From positions 186,001-250,000 of the forward strand of contig NZ_JBDQQR010000001.1 of NCBI RefSeq assembly GCF_039888675.1: a stretch of DNA of 64,000 nt, written 5' to 3'. A program made the position numbers and the translations under genes. The notes below the pieces were generated by a model. It was not told the DNA's origin, did not search any database, and saw only the letters and a program-made list of their open reading frames with translations. The stretch comes from Mesorhizobium sp. CAU 1732 (lineage in GTDB: Bacteria > Pseudomonadota > Alphaproteobacteria > Rhizobiales > Rhizobiaceae). Below are positions 37,136 through 46,638 of this stretch, piece by piece; within the stretch, counting starts at the first letter, position 1; every line of letters starts with the position of its first letter.

Positions 37136-38056
37136 ATGTCGGCAGCCGGGGAGATTGCGGAACGGGCGGAAAAGCAGGATGTGCGGACCCGCTGGCTGCT
37201 CACCGCCCCGGCGCTCGCCTTCATAGCCGTCGCCTCGATCGGCCCGATGCTGATCGTCATCGTCTATTCCTTCCTCGCGCCGGGCTCCTATGGCGACGTG
37301 CGCTGGGAATTCTCGACCGATGCGTGGGTCGGCGTCTTCCTGCAACGCGACATCTTCGACGACACCCTGTCGATCGCCGATGCGCATCTGTCGATCTTCC
37401 TGCGCTCCGTACGGCTGTCGCTGATGACGACGCTGGCGGCCCTGCTGGTCGGCTTCCCAACCGCCTATTTCATCGCCACGCGGCCGCAGCGCACGCGCGC
37501 GCTCTGGCTGTTCCTGATCACCATCCCGTTCTGGACGAATCTCCTCATCCGCACCTTCGCCGTGCAGGAGGTCATCCGCAACGAGGGGCTGCTCAACACG
37601 GTCCTTATCAAGATCGGCCTGATTTCGACGCCGATCCAGATCATGTACACCGACACGGCGATCATGATCGGCATGGTCTATGTCTACCTGCCCCTGATGG
37701 TGCTGCCGCTCTACGCCTCGATGGAAAAGCTCGACTTCCGGCTGCTCGAAGCGGGCTACGATCTCTACGCGACCAAGCTTCAGGTGCTGTGGCGCATCAT
37801 CATCCCGCTGGTGAAGCCGGGCGTCATCGCCGGCTCGATCCTCGTCTTCATTCCGTCGCTCGGCGCCTATGTGACGCCGCGCGTGCTGGGCGGCGGGCGG
37901 CAGCTCATGCTGGGCAATCTGATCGAACTTCAGTTCGGGCAGGGCCGGAACTGGCCGCTGGGTGCTGCGCTCTCGCTGCTCCTGCTGATCATCGTGATGG
38001 CCGCGCTTCTCATCTATGTCCGCAAGGCTGCGGGCGCGGGCGGGCGGCATGGCTAG
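37136..38056 (+). CDS. potB: Polyamine ABC transporter permease PotB
   Basis: A 306-residue permease with six helices. The EAA cytosolic loop is EAGYDLYATKLQVLWRIIIPLVKPG, here quoted in part (LEAGYDLYATKL), and LVGFPTAYFIATRP is the typical second-helix region. It pairs with PotC to form the channel for putrescine or spermidine. Five bases after potA; overlaps potC by eight bases. Confidence 0.9.
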   Translation: MSAAGEIAERAEKQDVRTRWLLTAPALAFIAVASIGPMLIVIVYSFLAPGSYGDVRWEFSTDAWVGVFLQRDIFDDTLSIADAHLSIFLRSVRLSLMTTLAALLVGFPTAYFIATRPQRTRALWLFLITIPFWTNLLIRTFAVQEVIRNEGLLNTVLIKIGLISTPIQIMYTDTAIMIGMVYVYLPLMVLPLYASMEKLDFRLLEAGYDLYATKLQVLWRIIIPLVKPGVIAGSILVFIPSLGAYVTPRVLGGGRQLMLGNLIELQFGQGRNWPLGAALSLLLLIIVMAALLIYVRKAAGAGGRHG

Positions 38057-38855
38057 ACCTCGCAGCTTCTCCATCGAGCGCATGCCGGGTTTTGCGACGA
38101 TCGCGCTGTTCTGCTTCGCTTTGCTCTACATCCCGATCTTCACGCTGGTGGTCTACGCGTTCAATTCGGGTCGCTCGGTGGCGATCTGGGAAGGGTTCTC
38201 GCTGCGCTGGTTCGAGGCTGCATGGAACAACCAGCAGGTGATCGACGCTTCGATCCGGTCCTTCCAGATCGCGGCCGTCGCGGCCGTGCTGGCGACGATC
38301 TGCGCGACGATGGCGGCGATCGCCACCACCCGGACCCGGCCCTATCGCGGGCTGACGCTGAAATACGCAGCCATCAACCAGCCCCTTATGGTGCCGGAGA
38401 TCGTCACGGCGGTAGCGCTGCTGATCCTGTTCTCGCGTATCAAGGTCATGACCGGCTATTCCGGCCTCGGCTACTTGATCGTCGCGCACACGGCGTTCTG
38501 CATCCCGTTCGCCTATCTGCCGATCCGGGCGCGTCTCGAAGGCATGGACCTCTCGCTCGAGACCGCGGCCGCCGACCTCTACGCGACGCCCTGGATGGCG
38601 TTTCGGCGTGTCACGCTGCCGTTGCTGTGGCCCGGCATCATCGCCGGGTTCATGCTCGCCTTCGTCATCTCGCTCGATGATGTGGTGATCACCGAGTTTG
38701 TCAAATCGGCGGGACAGGATACGCTGCCGACCTACATGCTCGGACAACTCCGGCGCGTCGTGACGCCGGAAATGAACGCGATTTCGACGGTGTTCCTGGC
38801 CATCTCGGTCGCCATCGTGACGCTGTTCTTCTTCATGAGCCGCCGACGCGAATGA
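38049..38855 (+). CDS. potC: Polyamine ABC transporter permease PotC
   Basis: A 268-residue permease with six helices. The EAA loop reads ETAAADLYATPWMAFRRVTL, followed by LPLLWPGIIAGFMLAF and SLDDVVITEFV, a PotC/PotI hallmark. The ATG at 38049 overlaps potB; a longer frame from 38016 is not supported. It forms the translocation path with PotB. Confidence 0.9.
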   Translation: MARPRSFSIERMPGFATIALFCFALLYIPIFTLVVYAFNSGRSVAIWEGFSLRWFEAAWNNQQVIDASIRSFQIAAVAAVLATICATMAAIATTRTRPYRGLTLKYAAINQPLMVPEIVTAVALLILFSRIKVMTGYSGLGYLIVAHTAFCIPFAYLPIRARLEGMDLSLETAAADLYATPWMAFRRVTLPLLWPGIIAGFMLAFVISLDDVVITEFVKSAGQDTLPTYMLGQLRRVVTPEMNAISTVFLAISVAIVTLFFFMSRRRE

Positions 38856-38880
38856 CGGCTCCAACAATGGGAGTATTGTG

Positions 38881-39915
38881 ATGAGACTTGGAAAGACAAT
38901 CGCCGCGCTCGGTGCCGCGCTTCTTGCCTCGACGACGTTCGCGAGTGCCGCCGGCGAGCTCAACATCTTCAACTGGGGCAACTACACGAACCCCGAACTG
39001 ATCAAGAAGTTCGAGACCGAATTCGACGTCAAGGTGACCGTCACCGATTACGATTCCAACGACACCGCGCTCGCCAAGGTCCGTCAGGGCGGACATGGCT
39101 TCGACATCGTTGTGCCGTCGGCGAGCGTCATCCCGATCTGGATCAGGGAAGGCCTGCTTCTCGAGGCACGTCCGGACGAGATGGAAAACTTCAAGAACAT
39201 GGCCGAACGCTGGGTCGACGTGCCGTTCGATCCGGGTCGTCACTACACCGTGCCGTGGCAGTGGGGCACGACCGGCGTTTCCGTCAACACGGCGGAATAC
39301 AAGGGCGACATCAACACCGCCGCCATCTTCCTCGATCCGCCGCCGGAACTGGTCGGCAAGATCAACGTCGTGCCCGAGATGATCGACGTCATGCACATGG
39401 CGATCACCTATGCCGGCGGCGAGCCGTGCACGGGCGACCTGGAGGTGCTGAAGAAGGTTCGCGACAAGTTCGCCGAAGCCAAGCCCAAATGGATTTCGAT
39501 GAACTACGGCAACATCGAGCAGATGGCCCGCAAGGACTTTCTCGCCACCGTGAACTGGAACGGCGCGTCGCTGCGCATGCGCGAGCAGGACCCGAACATC
39601 CACTATGGCTACCCGAAGGACGGCTATCCGGTCTGGATGGACAATGTCGCGATCCTTGCCGACGCCAAGAACGTCGACAACGCCAAGCTGTTCATGAACT
39701 TCATCATGCTGCCGGAAAACGCGGCGCTGATTTCCGAGTTCGCGAAATATGCGAACGGCATCGCCGGCTCGGAAGAGTTTATGTCGGAGGAACTCTCCTC
39801 CGCGCCCGAGATCATCGTGCCGGAAGAGTTTGCGGCGGCCGGAAAGTTCACGGAGACATGCGCTCCGGAAGTCATGGAACTCTACACGCGCATCTGGACC
39901 GAGATCCAGAAATAG
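38881..39915 (+). CDS. potD: Polyamine-binding periplasmic protein (PotD/PotF-like)
   Basis: A 344-residue solute receptor. Signal peptide ends about TTFASAA. The mature start GELNIFNWGNYTNPELIKKF matches PotD/PotF, and FDIVVPSASVIP and VPWQWGTTGVSVNT are the ligand region; aromatic and acidic residues that hold putrescine/spermidine (W, D, E) are present. ATG 38881 is chosen over GTG 38878. It ends the operon and is followed by a strong terminator. Putrescine versus spermidine cannot be decided. Confidence 0.9.
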   Translation: MRLGKTIAALGAALLASTTFASAAGELNIFNWGNYTNPELIKKFETEFDVKVTVTDYDSNDTALAKVRQGGHGFDIVVPSASVIPIWIREGLLLEARPDEMENFKNMAERWVDVPFDPGRHYTVPWQWGTTGVSVNTAEYKGDINTAAIFLDPPPELVGKINVVPEMIDVMHMAITYAGGEPCTGDLEVLKKVRDKFAEAKPKWISMNYGNIEQMARKDFLATVNWNGASLRMREQDPNIHYGYPKDGYPVWMDNVAILADAKNVDNAKLFMNFIMLPENAALISEFAKYANGIAGSEEFMSEELSSAPEIIVPEEFAAAGKFTETCAPEVMELYTRIWTEIQK

Positions 39916-39940
39916 GCTCGGACTGCCGTCCCTGAACGAG

Positions 39941-39966
39941 AAAAGCCCCGCTCAAACGGGGCTTTT
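39941..39966. terminator. Bidirectional terminator between potD and csbD
   Basis: AAAAGCCCCG and CGGGGCTTTT enclose a six-base loop. T-tracts exist in both directions, so it can end both the pot operon and the convergent csbD transcript. Confidence 0.9.
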
Positions 39967-39986
39967 CATCTGACCAGAGCGCGGGA

Positions 39987-40184
39987 TCAGTGACGCGCGA
40001 GCCAGTCATCGATGTCTTTCTCGGCGGCGTCCTCGGCATGGCCGTAGCGCTCCTGAAGCCTGCCGGCGAGCTGCTTGCGGTTGCCCTTGATGACGTCGAG
40101 ATCGTCATTGGTGAGCTTACCCCACTGGGACTGCACCTTGCCCTTGAACTGCTCCCAATTTCCTTCGATCTGATTCCAGTTCAT
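39987..40184 (-). CDS. CsbD-family stress protein
   Basis: A 65-residue helical protein: MNWNQIEGNWEQFKGKVQSQ and WGKLTNDDLDVIKGNRKQLAG, with E-x-x-I-D-D-W-L at the end, the CsbD signature. CsbD-like proteins are typical general-stress products, possibly nucleic-acid or membrane protective. It is preceded by an exact GGAAC-N16-CGTT promoter, fitting the sigma-EcfG regulon. Confidence 0.93.
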   Translation of the reverse strand: MNWNQIEGNWEQFKGKVQSQWGKLTNDDLDVIKGNRKQLAGRLQERYGHAEDAAEKDIDDWLARH

Positions 40185-40240
40185 GATTGAATTCCCTTCG
40201 TTTCATTCATCGGAGCGGCAGCGCCGCCTGATGGGTGGAA

Positions 40241-40265
40241 AACGCAACAGGGTGGGTCAGGTTCC
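40241..40265 (-). promoter_or_regulatory. EcfG-type promoter of csbD
   Basis: Minus strand GGAAC (40265-40261), 16-base spacer, CGTT (40244-40241), 57 bases before the csbD start. Exact consensus of alphaproteobacterial general stress promoters. Confidence 0.85.
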
Positions 40266-40292
40266 GGAATTTCGTAACAGGAAAGGGCAGTC

Positions 40293-41276
40293 GTGCCGAG
40301 ATTGACCAATACTGAAGCGCTGACCCTGTGCCGGGACGCCTGTGTCCGGGCAGGGGCAAGCGCGGCTGCTGCCACGTCCCTGTCGCGGGCGATCGTCGAT
40401 GCGGAATGCGCCGGCCAGCCGAATGTAGGCTTCGCACATCTGGTCGATCATCTCGACGCCTTGCGGGCGGGACGCATCACGGGGGATGCGGTCGCGCAGA
40501 TCACCCGCCCGGCGCCGGCGATGATCCGCAGCGATGCCGGCGGCGGGGTCGCGCAACTCGGTTTCGACATCGCATTCGACGACCTGGTCGCCACCGCGAA
40601 AACCTTCGGCCTCGCCCTCTTCGCGCAATCCAATGCCTACACCTGCGGCGCGCTTGGCTGGTTCGCGGGACGGCTGGCCGATCGCGACCTCGTTGCCCTC
40701 GCCGCGACGAACGGCCCGGCGCTCATGGCGGGCTCGGGCGGCACCGGGCGGGTCTACTGTACCAACCCCCTCGCCTTCGCCGCGCCGTGCGCCGACGGCC
40801 CGCCATTGCTGATCGATCAGGCGTCGAGCGAAACCGCGTTCATCAACATCCGGGAGGCGGCGAGAGAGGGACGTCCGATCCCGCCCGGCTGGGCGCTCGA
40901 CGTGGACGGAAATCCGACGACCGACGCCTCGGCGGCGGTGAAAGGCGCACTCCTGGCCTTCGGCGGCGCGCGCGGCGCCAACATCGCGCTGATGGTGGAA
41001 GTGATGTCCGCCGGTCTCACCGGCGCGAACTGGTCGCTCGATGCGCCGTCCTTCGTGTCCGGCTCGCAGAGCCCCGGAAGCGGGCTTCTCATCATCGCGA
41101 TCGCACCCGCACTGCTTGAGCCCGGTTTCGGCGAGCGTCTGGCAACCCAGCTTCGGCGGCTTCAGGCCGAATTCGGCGTTCATGTCCCTGGCGCGGCGAA
41201 GGGCGAGGCCCGTGCGAACGCCGCACGCGACGGCATCCATGTCGAGCAGGCGGTCCTCGACCGGCTTCGGATGTGA
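40293..41276 (+). CDS. Malate/L-lactate dehydrogenase-family oxidoreductase (Ldh2)
   Basis: A 327-residue NAD(P)-dependent oxidoreductase of the Ldh2/YlbC fold. Landmarks are GQPNVGFAHLVDHL (active histidine region), FALAxFAQSN-like LALFAQSNAYTCGALGWF, and the nucleotide part GTGRVYCTNPLAFAAP and GGARGANIALMVEVMS. Members reduce Delta1-pyrroline-2-carboxylate, ureidoglycolate or sulfolactate; the substrate here is not known. The start is GTG 40293 in the region shared with the divergent csbD promoter. Confidence 0.85.
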   Translation: MPRLTNTEALTLCRDACVRAGASAAAATSLSRAIVDAECAGQPNVGFAHLVDHLDALRAGRITGDAVAQITRPAPAMIRSDAGGGVAQLGFDIAFDDLVATAKTFGLALFAQSNAYTCGALGWFAGRLADRDLVALAATNGPALMAGSGGTGRVYCTNPLAFAAPCADGPPLLIDQASSETAFINIREAAREGRPIPPGWALDVDGNPTTDASAAVKGALLAFGGARGANIALMVEVMSAGLTGANWSLDAPSFVSGSQSPGSGLLIIAIAPALLEPGFGERLATQLRRLQAEFGVHVPGAAKGEARANAARDGIHVEQAVLDRLRM

Positions 41277-41383
41277 TCCGCGCGACGCGTGGGATGAACT
41301 CCGCTTCAAACCTTGTTTACTTGACGAGCGCTGTCGGGAATCGGTCATGGTGCGCTGCATCATAACCAGCAAGGAGCCTTCTC

Positions 41384-41848
41384 TTGGCGCATATCGCATC
41401 TTCTTCCGAACGGGACCGATCCCGCACCCTCATGATTCCCGCTCTCGGAAAGGTGTATGTTTCGCTGCACGACCTCTCCGAGACGATCCTCCGCGTGACC
41501 GCCGGCCTCGCGCTGGTCATCCATGGCGCGGGCAAGATCGGCAGTCCGCTTGCCAATGTGGAGATGGTCGAAGGGCTCGGCTTCTACCCCGGCGCGCTCT
41601 GGTCGCCGTTGCTTGCGTTTACCGAGTTTTTCGGCGGCATCCTGATCGCGCTCGGCCTGCTGACGCGCCCGGCCGCGTTCGCCGGCCTGTTCGTGCTCCT
41701 CGTCACCGTGTGGTTCCACTGGATCACGCTCGACGAGGGCTATATGGGCGCGGAGAAATCGATCCTGTGGGCCGCGATCTTCCTGTTCTTCGCGGTTCGC
41801 GGCGGCAACCGGCATTCGGTGGATGCGAAGCTCGGACGGGAATTCTAA
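41384..41848 (+). CDS. DoxX-family membrane protein
   Basis: A 154-residue protein with four hydrophobic helices. LRVTAGLALVIHGAGKIGSP and FTEFFGGILIALGLLTRPAA are typical of DoxX/SURF4-like proteins such as MhqP and CatD, often linked to thiol or quinone stress. AAGGAG eight bases ahead of TTG 41384 supports this start; ATG 41432 would give a 138-residue form. No partner enzyme is adjacent. Confidence 0.8.
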   Translation: MAHIASSSERDRSRTLMIPALGKVYVSLHDLSETILRVTAGLALVIHGAGKIGSPLANVEMVEGLGFYPGALWSPLLAFTEFFGGILIALGLLTRPAAFAGLFVLLVTVWFHWITLDEGYMGAEKSILWAAIFLFFAVRGGNRHSVDAKLGREF

Positions 41849-41991
41849 AGCGCAGACCAGCGCCTGCGTTGTGATCTTAACAGCTTCGATCCTGTTCAGC
41901 CGGACGGCTGTGGCCCGTGTCGGCCATTAGGGGGGCCAGGCGCATATGAGAACGGCTTGCGCCGAGCATCCGACCCTTCGGTTCCGCAGCG

Positions 41992-42040
41992 AGCGCCCTG
42001 ACGGGCGCTACCATGGCCTGCTCGGTGAAGCAGGCCATGG
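41992..42040. repeat. Two tandem hairpins downstream of the RTX gene
   Basis: First stem AGCGCCC/GGGCGCT with a TGAC loop (41992-42009), then a 12-bp perfect stem CCATGGCCTGCT/AGCAGGCCATGG with a six-base loop (42011-42040). They lie 13 bases beyond the RTX stop codon. No T-tract follows, so rather than a simple terminator they may protect the mRNA 3' end or be a repeat unit. Confidence 0.6.
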
Positions 42041-42052
42041 AGTTCAAGCAGC

Positions 42053-43516
42053 TCAGATGACGTAAAAGTCTGAATGAGTGAGCGCGAGGCCTGCTGTTAC
42101 CGTTGCGAAGTGTATCGCGGATGCCCCCCCGGCGCCGTCGGCGTCATAGCTGATGTGCCCGGTGGTCTGGTTGTAGATGATGCGGTCATTCGCATCTGCC
42201 GCTGCGGTTCCCACGTGGAAGGCACTCGCAGCCAGCGCACCTACCGTCGTCAATGCCGTGAAGATGGCATTGTCCAGTTGTATTTTATCTTCGGAAGAGG
42301 TGAACCCGGAAATGGTATCCACGTTGGTTGCGGCGTTCAGTGCTGTGTTGAACACAAACCTGTCCGCCCCTGCTCCTCCTCCCAGCCAGTCGTTTCCAAG
42401 TCCTCCAACCAGCCAATCGTCGCCGTTGCCGCCGGATAGGGTGTCGTTGCCACCCCCGCCGGAAAGGTAGTCGTTGCCATCCAGACCCAGCAGGGTGTTT
42501 CTTGCGCTGTTTCCAACCAGCGTATTGTCGAGCGAGTTGCCCGTTCCATTCAACAGGCTTGTGCCCTGGAGCTCCAGGCGCTCCACATTCGTACTCAGCG
42601 TCCAGTTGATAGAGGACCGGACGGTGTCGGTTCCTTGCCCCGCTATCTCCACCGTCCGATCGCCCTCTGACGCCACGATGTAGATATCGTTGCCTTCCCC
42701 GCCGGCCATGTAGTCGGCGCCTGCACCGCCATTCAATATGTTACTGCCGGCGTTGCCGACCAGCGTGTTGTTCAGCTCGTTTCCGGTGCCGTTGAGATTG
42801 GCGGAGCCCTGCAATTCGAGCCGTTCAATGTTGGCGTCCAGTACCCAGTCAACGTAACTGCGGACAGTGTCGATTCCCTCGCCAGGCAACTCGACGGTCT
42901 GGTCCCCGGCTGAGCTAACGATGTAGATGTCGTTGCCTGCACCGCCATACATGATGTCGTTACCCGCCGCGCCATTGAGGATGTCGTTTCCTGCATATCC
43001 CCTCAGCGTGTCTGAACCGGCGCCCCCGGTCAGTGTGTCGTTCCATTCGAAGGCGATCTCCGGCAGGTTCGGCGTCGCGTCGGTGTTGAGATTGGCGTAC
43101 GCGCCGCTGCCCCCCGAATTGAGGCCCAATAGCAGACTCAGCAAATTACCCACGAAATTCAGCAGCGGAATATCGCCGGACATTCCGAAGTCGACTTGAC
43201 GATCAGCGCCGCTATAGCTTGCGAGAAGCTGACCACCGGACTCGACGGTAATCGAGTTGTAGCTGCCTGCGGCGGCAATGGTACCGACGAGCACGAGACG
43301 ATTTGCCTCGAGAGTCCAAAGCCCGCTGTACGAATAGGTCAGATCTCCGACATCGAAGACCAGTGTCGTGTATGTCTCCGTATATTCTCCGATAAGCGGG
43401 CTGCCCTCGGTGCCGATCAGGCCTTCGAAGCGAACGTTCGATGCACTGTTGAGGTTGTCGACAAACAACGACTCTTGATTGAAGCTTGTCGCGCTGGGAC
43501 TGTTATAGACTGCCAA
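42053..43516 (-). CDS. RTX calcium-binding secreted protein
   Basis: A 487-residue protein likely exported by a type I system. There is no N-terminal signal peptide. Residues about 160-200 and 345-385 contain nonapeptide repeats such as GGAGNDIYI, GLDGNDYLSGG and GGNGDDWLVGG that form a calcium-binding beta-roll. Between them an 80-residue block (NDIYIV to DYM/DYL) occurs twice with close similarity, an internal duplication. The C terminus ends in a hydrophobic SDFYVI-type secretion signal. No ABC/MFP transporter genes are in the window. Its codon and base composition is less GC-rich than its neighbours. Confidence 0.88.
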   Translation of the reverse strand: MAVYNSPSATSFNQESLFVDNLNSASNVRFEGLIGTEGSPLIGEYTETYTTLVFDVGDLTYSYSGLWTLEANRLVLVGTIAAAGSYNSITVESGGQLLASYSGADRQVDFGMSGDIPLLNFVGNLLSLLLGLNSGGSGAYANLNTDATPNLPEIAFEWNDTLTGGAGSDTLRGYAGNDILNGAAGNDIMYGGAGNDIYIVSSAGDQTVELPGEGIDTVRSYVDWVLDANIERLELQGSANLNGTGNELNNTLVGNAGSNILNGGAGADYMAGGEGNDIYIVASEGDRTVEIAGQGTDTVRSSINWTLSTNVERLELQGTSLLNGTGNSLDNTLVGNSARNTLLGLDGNDYLSGGGGNDTLSGGNGDDWLVGGLGNDWLGGGAGADRFVFNTALNAATNVDTISGFTSSEDKIQLDNAIFTALTTVGALAASAFHVGTAAADANDRIIYNQTTGHISYDADGAGGASAIHFATVTAGLALTHSDFYVI

Positions 43517-44000
43517 AGTCGCCTCCTCTGTGTTGGCTTGATATTACCGCCCCGCAGAAAAGGTGGCGCCTCAGACATTAAGAAAATGTTAAAGGATAAA
43601 TTAGCGGAAGCTCATTTCCTTAAGATTTTCTTTCTTCGAAGAGGTTCCCGTAACTAGAAAACAAAATCTATTGAATTTTGTCTGAAAAAACTTCAGCACA
43701 TAAGAAGTGCAACATCAATTAAGGCGCATATATGTATGCGAAATGGGCCTTTGCCGGGCTTAGAGATATTATTTTATATTTCCTGATCGGGAATTTAGTA
43801 TAGTAATCATATATTTTATTATTGCAAAAGGCCTCTGTCTTTAATCGGGACCTTCCAGCATCACAATTAGAAACATCGAAGTTTACATGGCGCCACTCAA
43901 GTCCCGGCGTCGGTTAAGTGAATAGATTTCAGCTTGTGGCCGGCGGCACTTCTCAAGTGGAGCCGGTTGATCAACAGGGATGGTTTTCTGAAGAGACAAA
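43517..44000. other. AT-rich intergenic island
   Basis: About 480 bases without a credible gene. From about 43560 to 43860 the sequence is far richer in A+T than the rest (for example TATTATTTTATATTTCC near 43770 and CATATATTTTATTATTGC near 43810). It holds the presumed RTX promoter region and a CAAAAT/ATTTTG inverted repeat at 43662-43680. A curved, silencer-bound or horizontally acquired segment is likely. Confidence 0.6.
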
Positions 44001-44034
44001 AAAAGCCCCGCCGGATCGCTCCGGCGGGGCTTTT
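44001..44034. terminator. Strong terminator of the rpsA operon
   Basis: A 15-bp perfect stem from AAAAGCCCCGCCGGA with loop TCGC, giving U-tracts in both directions. It lies 21 bases past the rpsA stop codon on the minus strand. Confidence 0.93.
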
Positions 44035-44055
44035 CAATTGGTATCTACTGATCGA

Positions 44056-45753
44056 TCAGTCCTTGGTGGTCTGCTTCTTGAGCGCGGCACCCAGGATGTC
44101 GCCGAGCGACGCGCCGGAGTCAGTCGAACCGTACTGTGCGACGGCTTCCTTCTCTTCGGCGATTTCCAGCGCCTTGATCGAGACCTGCAGCCTGCGGGTC
44201 TTCTTGTCGAAGGCGATGACGCGGGCGTCAACCTTCTGGCCGACCGAGAAGCGCTCGGGGCGCTGCTCGTCGCGATCGCGCGACAGGTCCGAACGCTTGA
44301 TGAAGCTTTCGATATCGTGGTCGACGAGCTTCACTTCCAGGCCGCCGTCCTTGACGTCGGTCACTTCGCACGTGACGATCGCACCCTTGCGCAGCTCACC
44401 CGAAGAGGCGGCTTCGCCGAGCGAATCCTTGCCGAGCTGCTTGATGCCCAGCGAGATGCGCTCCTTCTCGATGTCGACGTCGAGCACCTGCGCGGAAACC
44501 ATGTCGCCGCGGTTGTACTCTTCGATGACCTGCTCGCCCGGACGGTTCCAGTCGAGGTCGGAGAGGTGGACCATGCCGTCCACGTCGCCGTCGAGGCCGA
44601 TGAACAGGCCGAATTCGGTCTTGTTCTTGACTTCGCCTTCGACAACCGAGCCGGACGGGAAGTTGCGTGCGAACGCTTCCCATGGGTTCTCGAGGGTCTG
44701 CTTGAGGCCCAGCGAGATGCGGCGCTTCTGAGGATCGACCTCGAGCACGACCACATCGACTTCCTGCGTCGTCGACAGGATCTTGCCGGGATGGACGTTC
44801 TTCTTGGTCCACGACATTTCGGACACGTGGATGAGGCCTTCGATGCCCGGCTCCAGCTCGACGAACGCACCGTAGTCGGTGATGTTCGTGACGGTTCCGG
44901 TGATCTTCTTGCCGATCGGGAACTTCGTGCCGATGTCCTGCCACGGATCGCTCTCGAGCTGCTTCATGCCGAGCGAGATGCGGTGGGTTTCCTGGTTGAT
45001 GCGGATGATCTGCACCTTGACCGTCTGACCGATGTTGAGGATTTCGGTCGGATGGTTGACGCGGCGCCATGCCATGTCGGTGACGTGCAGCAGGCCGTCG
45101 ATGCCGCCGAGGTCGACGAACGCACCGTAATCGGTGATGTTCTTGACCACGCCTTCGACCACCTGGCCCTCTTCGAGGTTCTGGACGATCTCCGAGCGCT
45201 GCTCTGCACGGCTCTCTTCGAGAACGGTGCGGCGCGACACGACGATGTTGCCGCGACGGCGATCCATCTTGAGGATCTCGAAGGGCTGCGGGTTGTGCAT
45301 CAGCGGAGTGACGTCGCGGATCGGGCGAATGTCGACCTGGCTGCGCGGCAGGAAGGCAACGGCACCATCCAGATCGACGGTGAAGCCGCCCTTGACCTGG
45401 TTGAAGATGACGCCTTCGACGCGCTCGCCTGCGTTGAACTTCTCCTCGAGCCGGACCCAGCTCTCTTCGCGGCGGGCCTTCTCACGCGAAAGCATCGCCT
45501 CGCCAAGCGCGTTTTCGATGCGCTCGACATAAATCTCGACTTCGTCGCCGGCCTTGAGTTCCTTGGCCTGTACGCCGAACTCCTTGAGCGGGACGCGACC
45601 TTCGACCTTCAGGCCGACGTCGATAATGGCCATATCCTTTTCAATGGCCGTGATGAGACCCTTGACGACCGAACCTTCAGTGGAATGGCTCTCGGAGAAC
45701 GACTCGTCGAGAAGGCTGGCGAAATCGTCGCGGGTTGGATTTGCGTTAGACAT
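44056..45753 (-). CDS. rpsA: 30S ribosomal protein S1
   Basis: A 565-residue S1 with six S1/OB domains: the GLITAIEKDMAIIDVGLKVEG, GVVKNITDYGAFVDLGGIDG, GTVTNITDYGAFVELEPGIEG and GEVKNKTEFGLFIGLDGDVDG cores are clearly visible (listed as the repeat family, each about 85 residues). It unwinds and anchors mRNA on the 30S subunit. ATG 45753 has AGGAGC ahead. Located downstream of cmk as in most Alphaproteobacteria. Confidence 0.97.
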   Translation of the reverse strand: MSNANPTRDDFASLLDESFSESHSTEGSVVKGLITAIEKDMAIIDVGLKVEGRVPLKEFGVQAKELKAGDEVEIYVERIENALGEAMLSREKARREESWVRLEEKFNAGERVEGVIFNQVKGGFTVDLDGAVAFLPRSQVDIRPIRDVTPLMHNPQPFEILKMDRRRGNIVVSRRTVLEESRAEQRSEIVQNLEEGQVVEGVVKNITDYGAFVDLGGIDGLLHVTDMAWRRVNHPTEILNIGQTVKVQIIRINQETHRISLGMKQLESDPWQDIGTKFPIGKKITGTVTNITDYGAFVELEPGIEGLIHVSEMSWTKKNVHPGKILSTTQEVDVVVLEVDPQKRRISLGLKQTLENPWEAFARNFPSGSVVEGEVKNKTEFGLFIGLDGDVDGMVHLSDLDWNRPGEQVIEEYNRGDMVSAQVLDVDIEKERISLGIKQLGKDSLGEAASSGELRKGAIVTCEVTDVKDGGLEVKLVDHDIESFIKRSDLSRDRDEQRPERFSVGQKVDARVIAFDKKTRRLQVSIKALEIAEEKEAVAQYGSTDSGASLGDILGAALKKQTTKD

Positions 45754-45970
45754 ATGTGCTCCTGGGTGCCCTGGGCCATCTCGGCCTTGGGCGGCGCCGT
45801 GGTTTGCGTTGCAAAAGCCTGCCGTGCATCGCGGTCCCCTTTGGGATCGCTGCCGCTGCCGCGGCGTATTCCGGCGCATGAAGATGCGGGCAGGCCGGTT
45901 TCGTCAGAATGCGAAATATGCGCCGCAGCCGCCCACCCCTTGGGGCAAGCCGGTGCGCCGCGTCTCGTCT

Positions 45971-46621
45971 TCAGTCCGCGTTCCGGCGGGCCAGCGCCTG
46001 TTCGACCAATGCGCGGGCCGCCTGGAACGCGGTCTCTATATCCATTTCGCTCGTGTCGAGCAAGTGCGCGTCGGTTGCGGGACGCAACGGGGAGTCCTCG
46101 CGGCCCATGTCGCGCGCGTCGCGACGCTCGATGTCGGCCAGAATTTGGGCCAGTTCCGCCGCGCCGCCCCGCTGCTCGATCTCGGCGAGGCGCCGCTGCG
46201 CCCGCACCAGCGCGGTCGCGGTGACATAGAGCTTCACATCGGCATCCGGGCAGACGACCGTGCCGATGTCGCGCCCGTCCAGCACCGCGCCGGGCGGCGT
46301 CCGGGCGAATGCGCGCTGCTTGTCGACCAGCGCGCGGCGGACCGCCGGAATAACGGCGACCTGCGAGGCGGCCTCGCCGACGCTGTGAACCGAGAGAACC
46401 TCGCGATCGAGCGCACCGAGGTCGATCTGCCGCGCCGCGGTTTCGGCCGCCGACGCATTGTCGAGCGGCAACCCGTATTGCAGCATGCGATGGGCGACCG
46501 CGCGATAGGTCAGTCCCGTATCGAGCAAATTGAGGTGGAAATGGTCGGCCAGACGCCGCGCCAGCGTACCCTTGCCGGCGCCCGCGGGGCCGTCGATGGC
46601 GATTGTGAAGGTGCTAGGCAT
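45971..46621 (-). CDS. cmk: Cytidylate kinase
   Basis: A 216-residue (d)CMP kinase. P-loop [25 protein letters not shown] (CMP site), [22 protein letters not shown] and [14 protein letters not shown] are all canonical. It phosphorylates CMP and dCMP with ATP. Normally directly behind aroA; here two unrelated genes (rhuM, SDR) separate them. 217 bases lie between its end and rpsA. Confidence 0.97.
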   Translation of the reverse strand: MPSTFTIAIDGPAGAGKGTLARRLADHFHLNLLDTGLTYRAVAHRMLQYGLPLDNASAAETAARQIDLGALDREVLSVHSVGEAASQVAVIPAVRRALVDKQRAFARTPPGAVLDGRDIGTVVCPDADVKLYVTATALVRAQRRLAEIEQRGGAAELAQILADIERRDARDMGREDSPLRPATDAHLLDTSEMDIETAFQAARALVEQALARRNAD

Positions 46622-46638
46622 GGCGCGGGCTCGGAAAA

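Noticed and set aside
43196..43657. Plus-strand frame opposite the RTX start
   Set aside because: Mostly antisense to the RTX gene, no ribosome site, no family.
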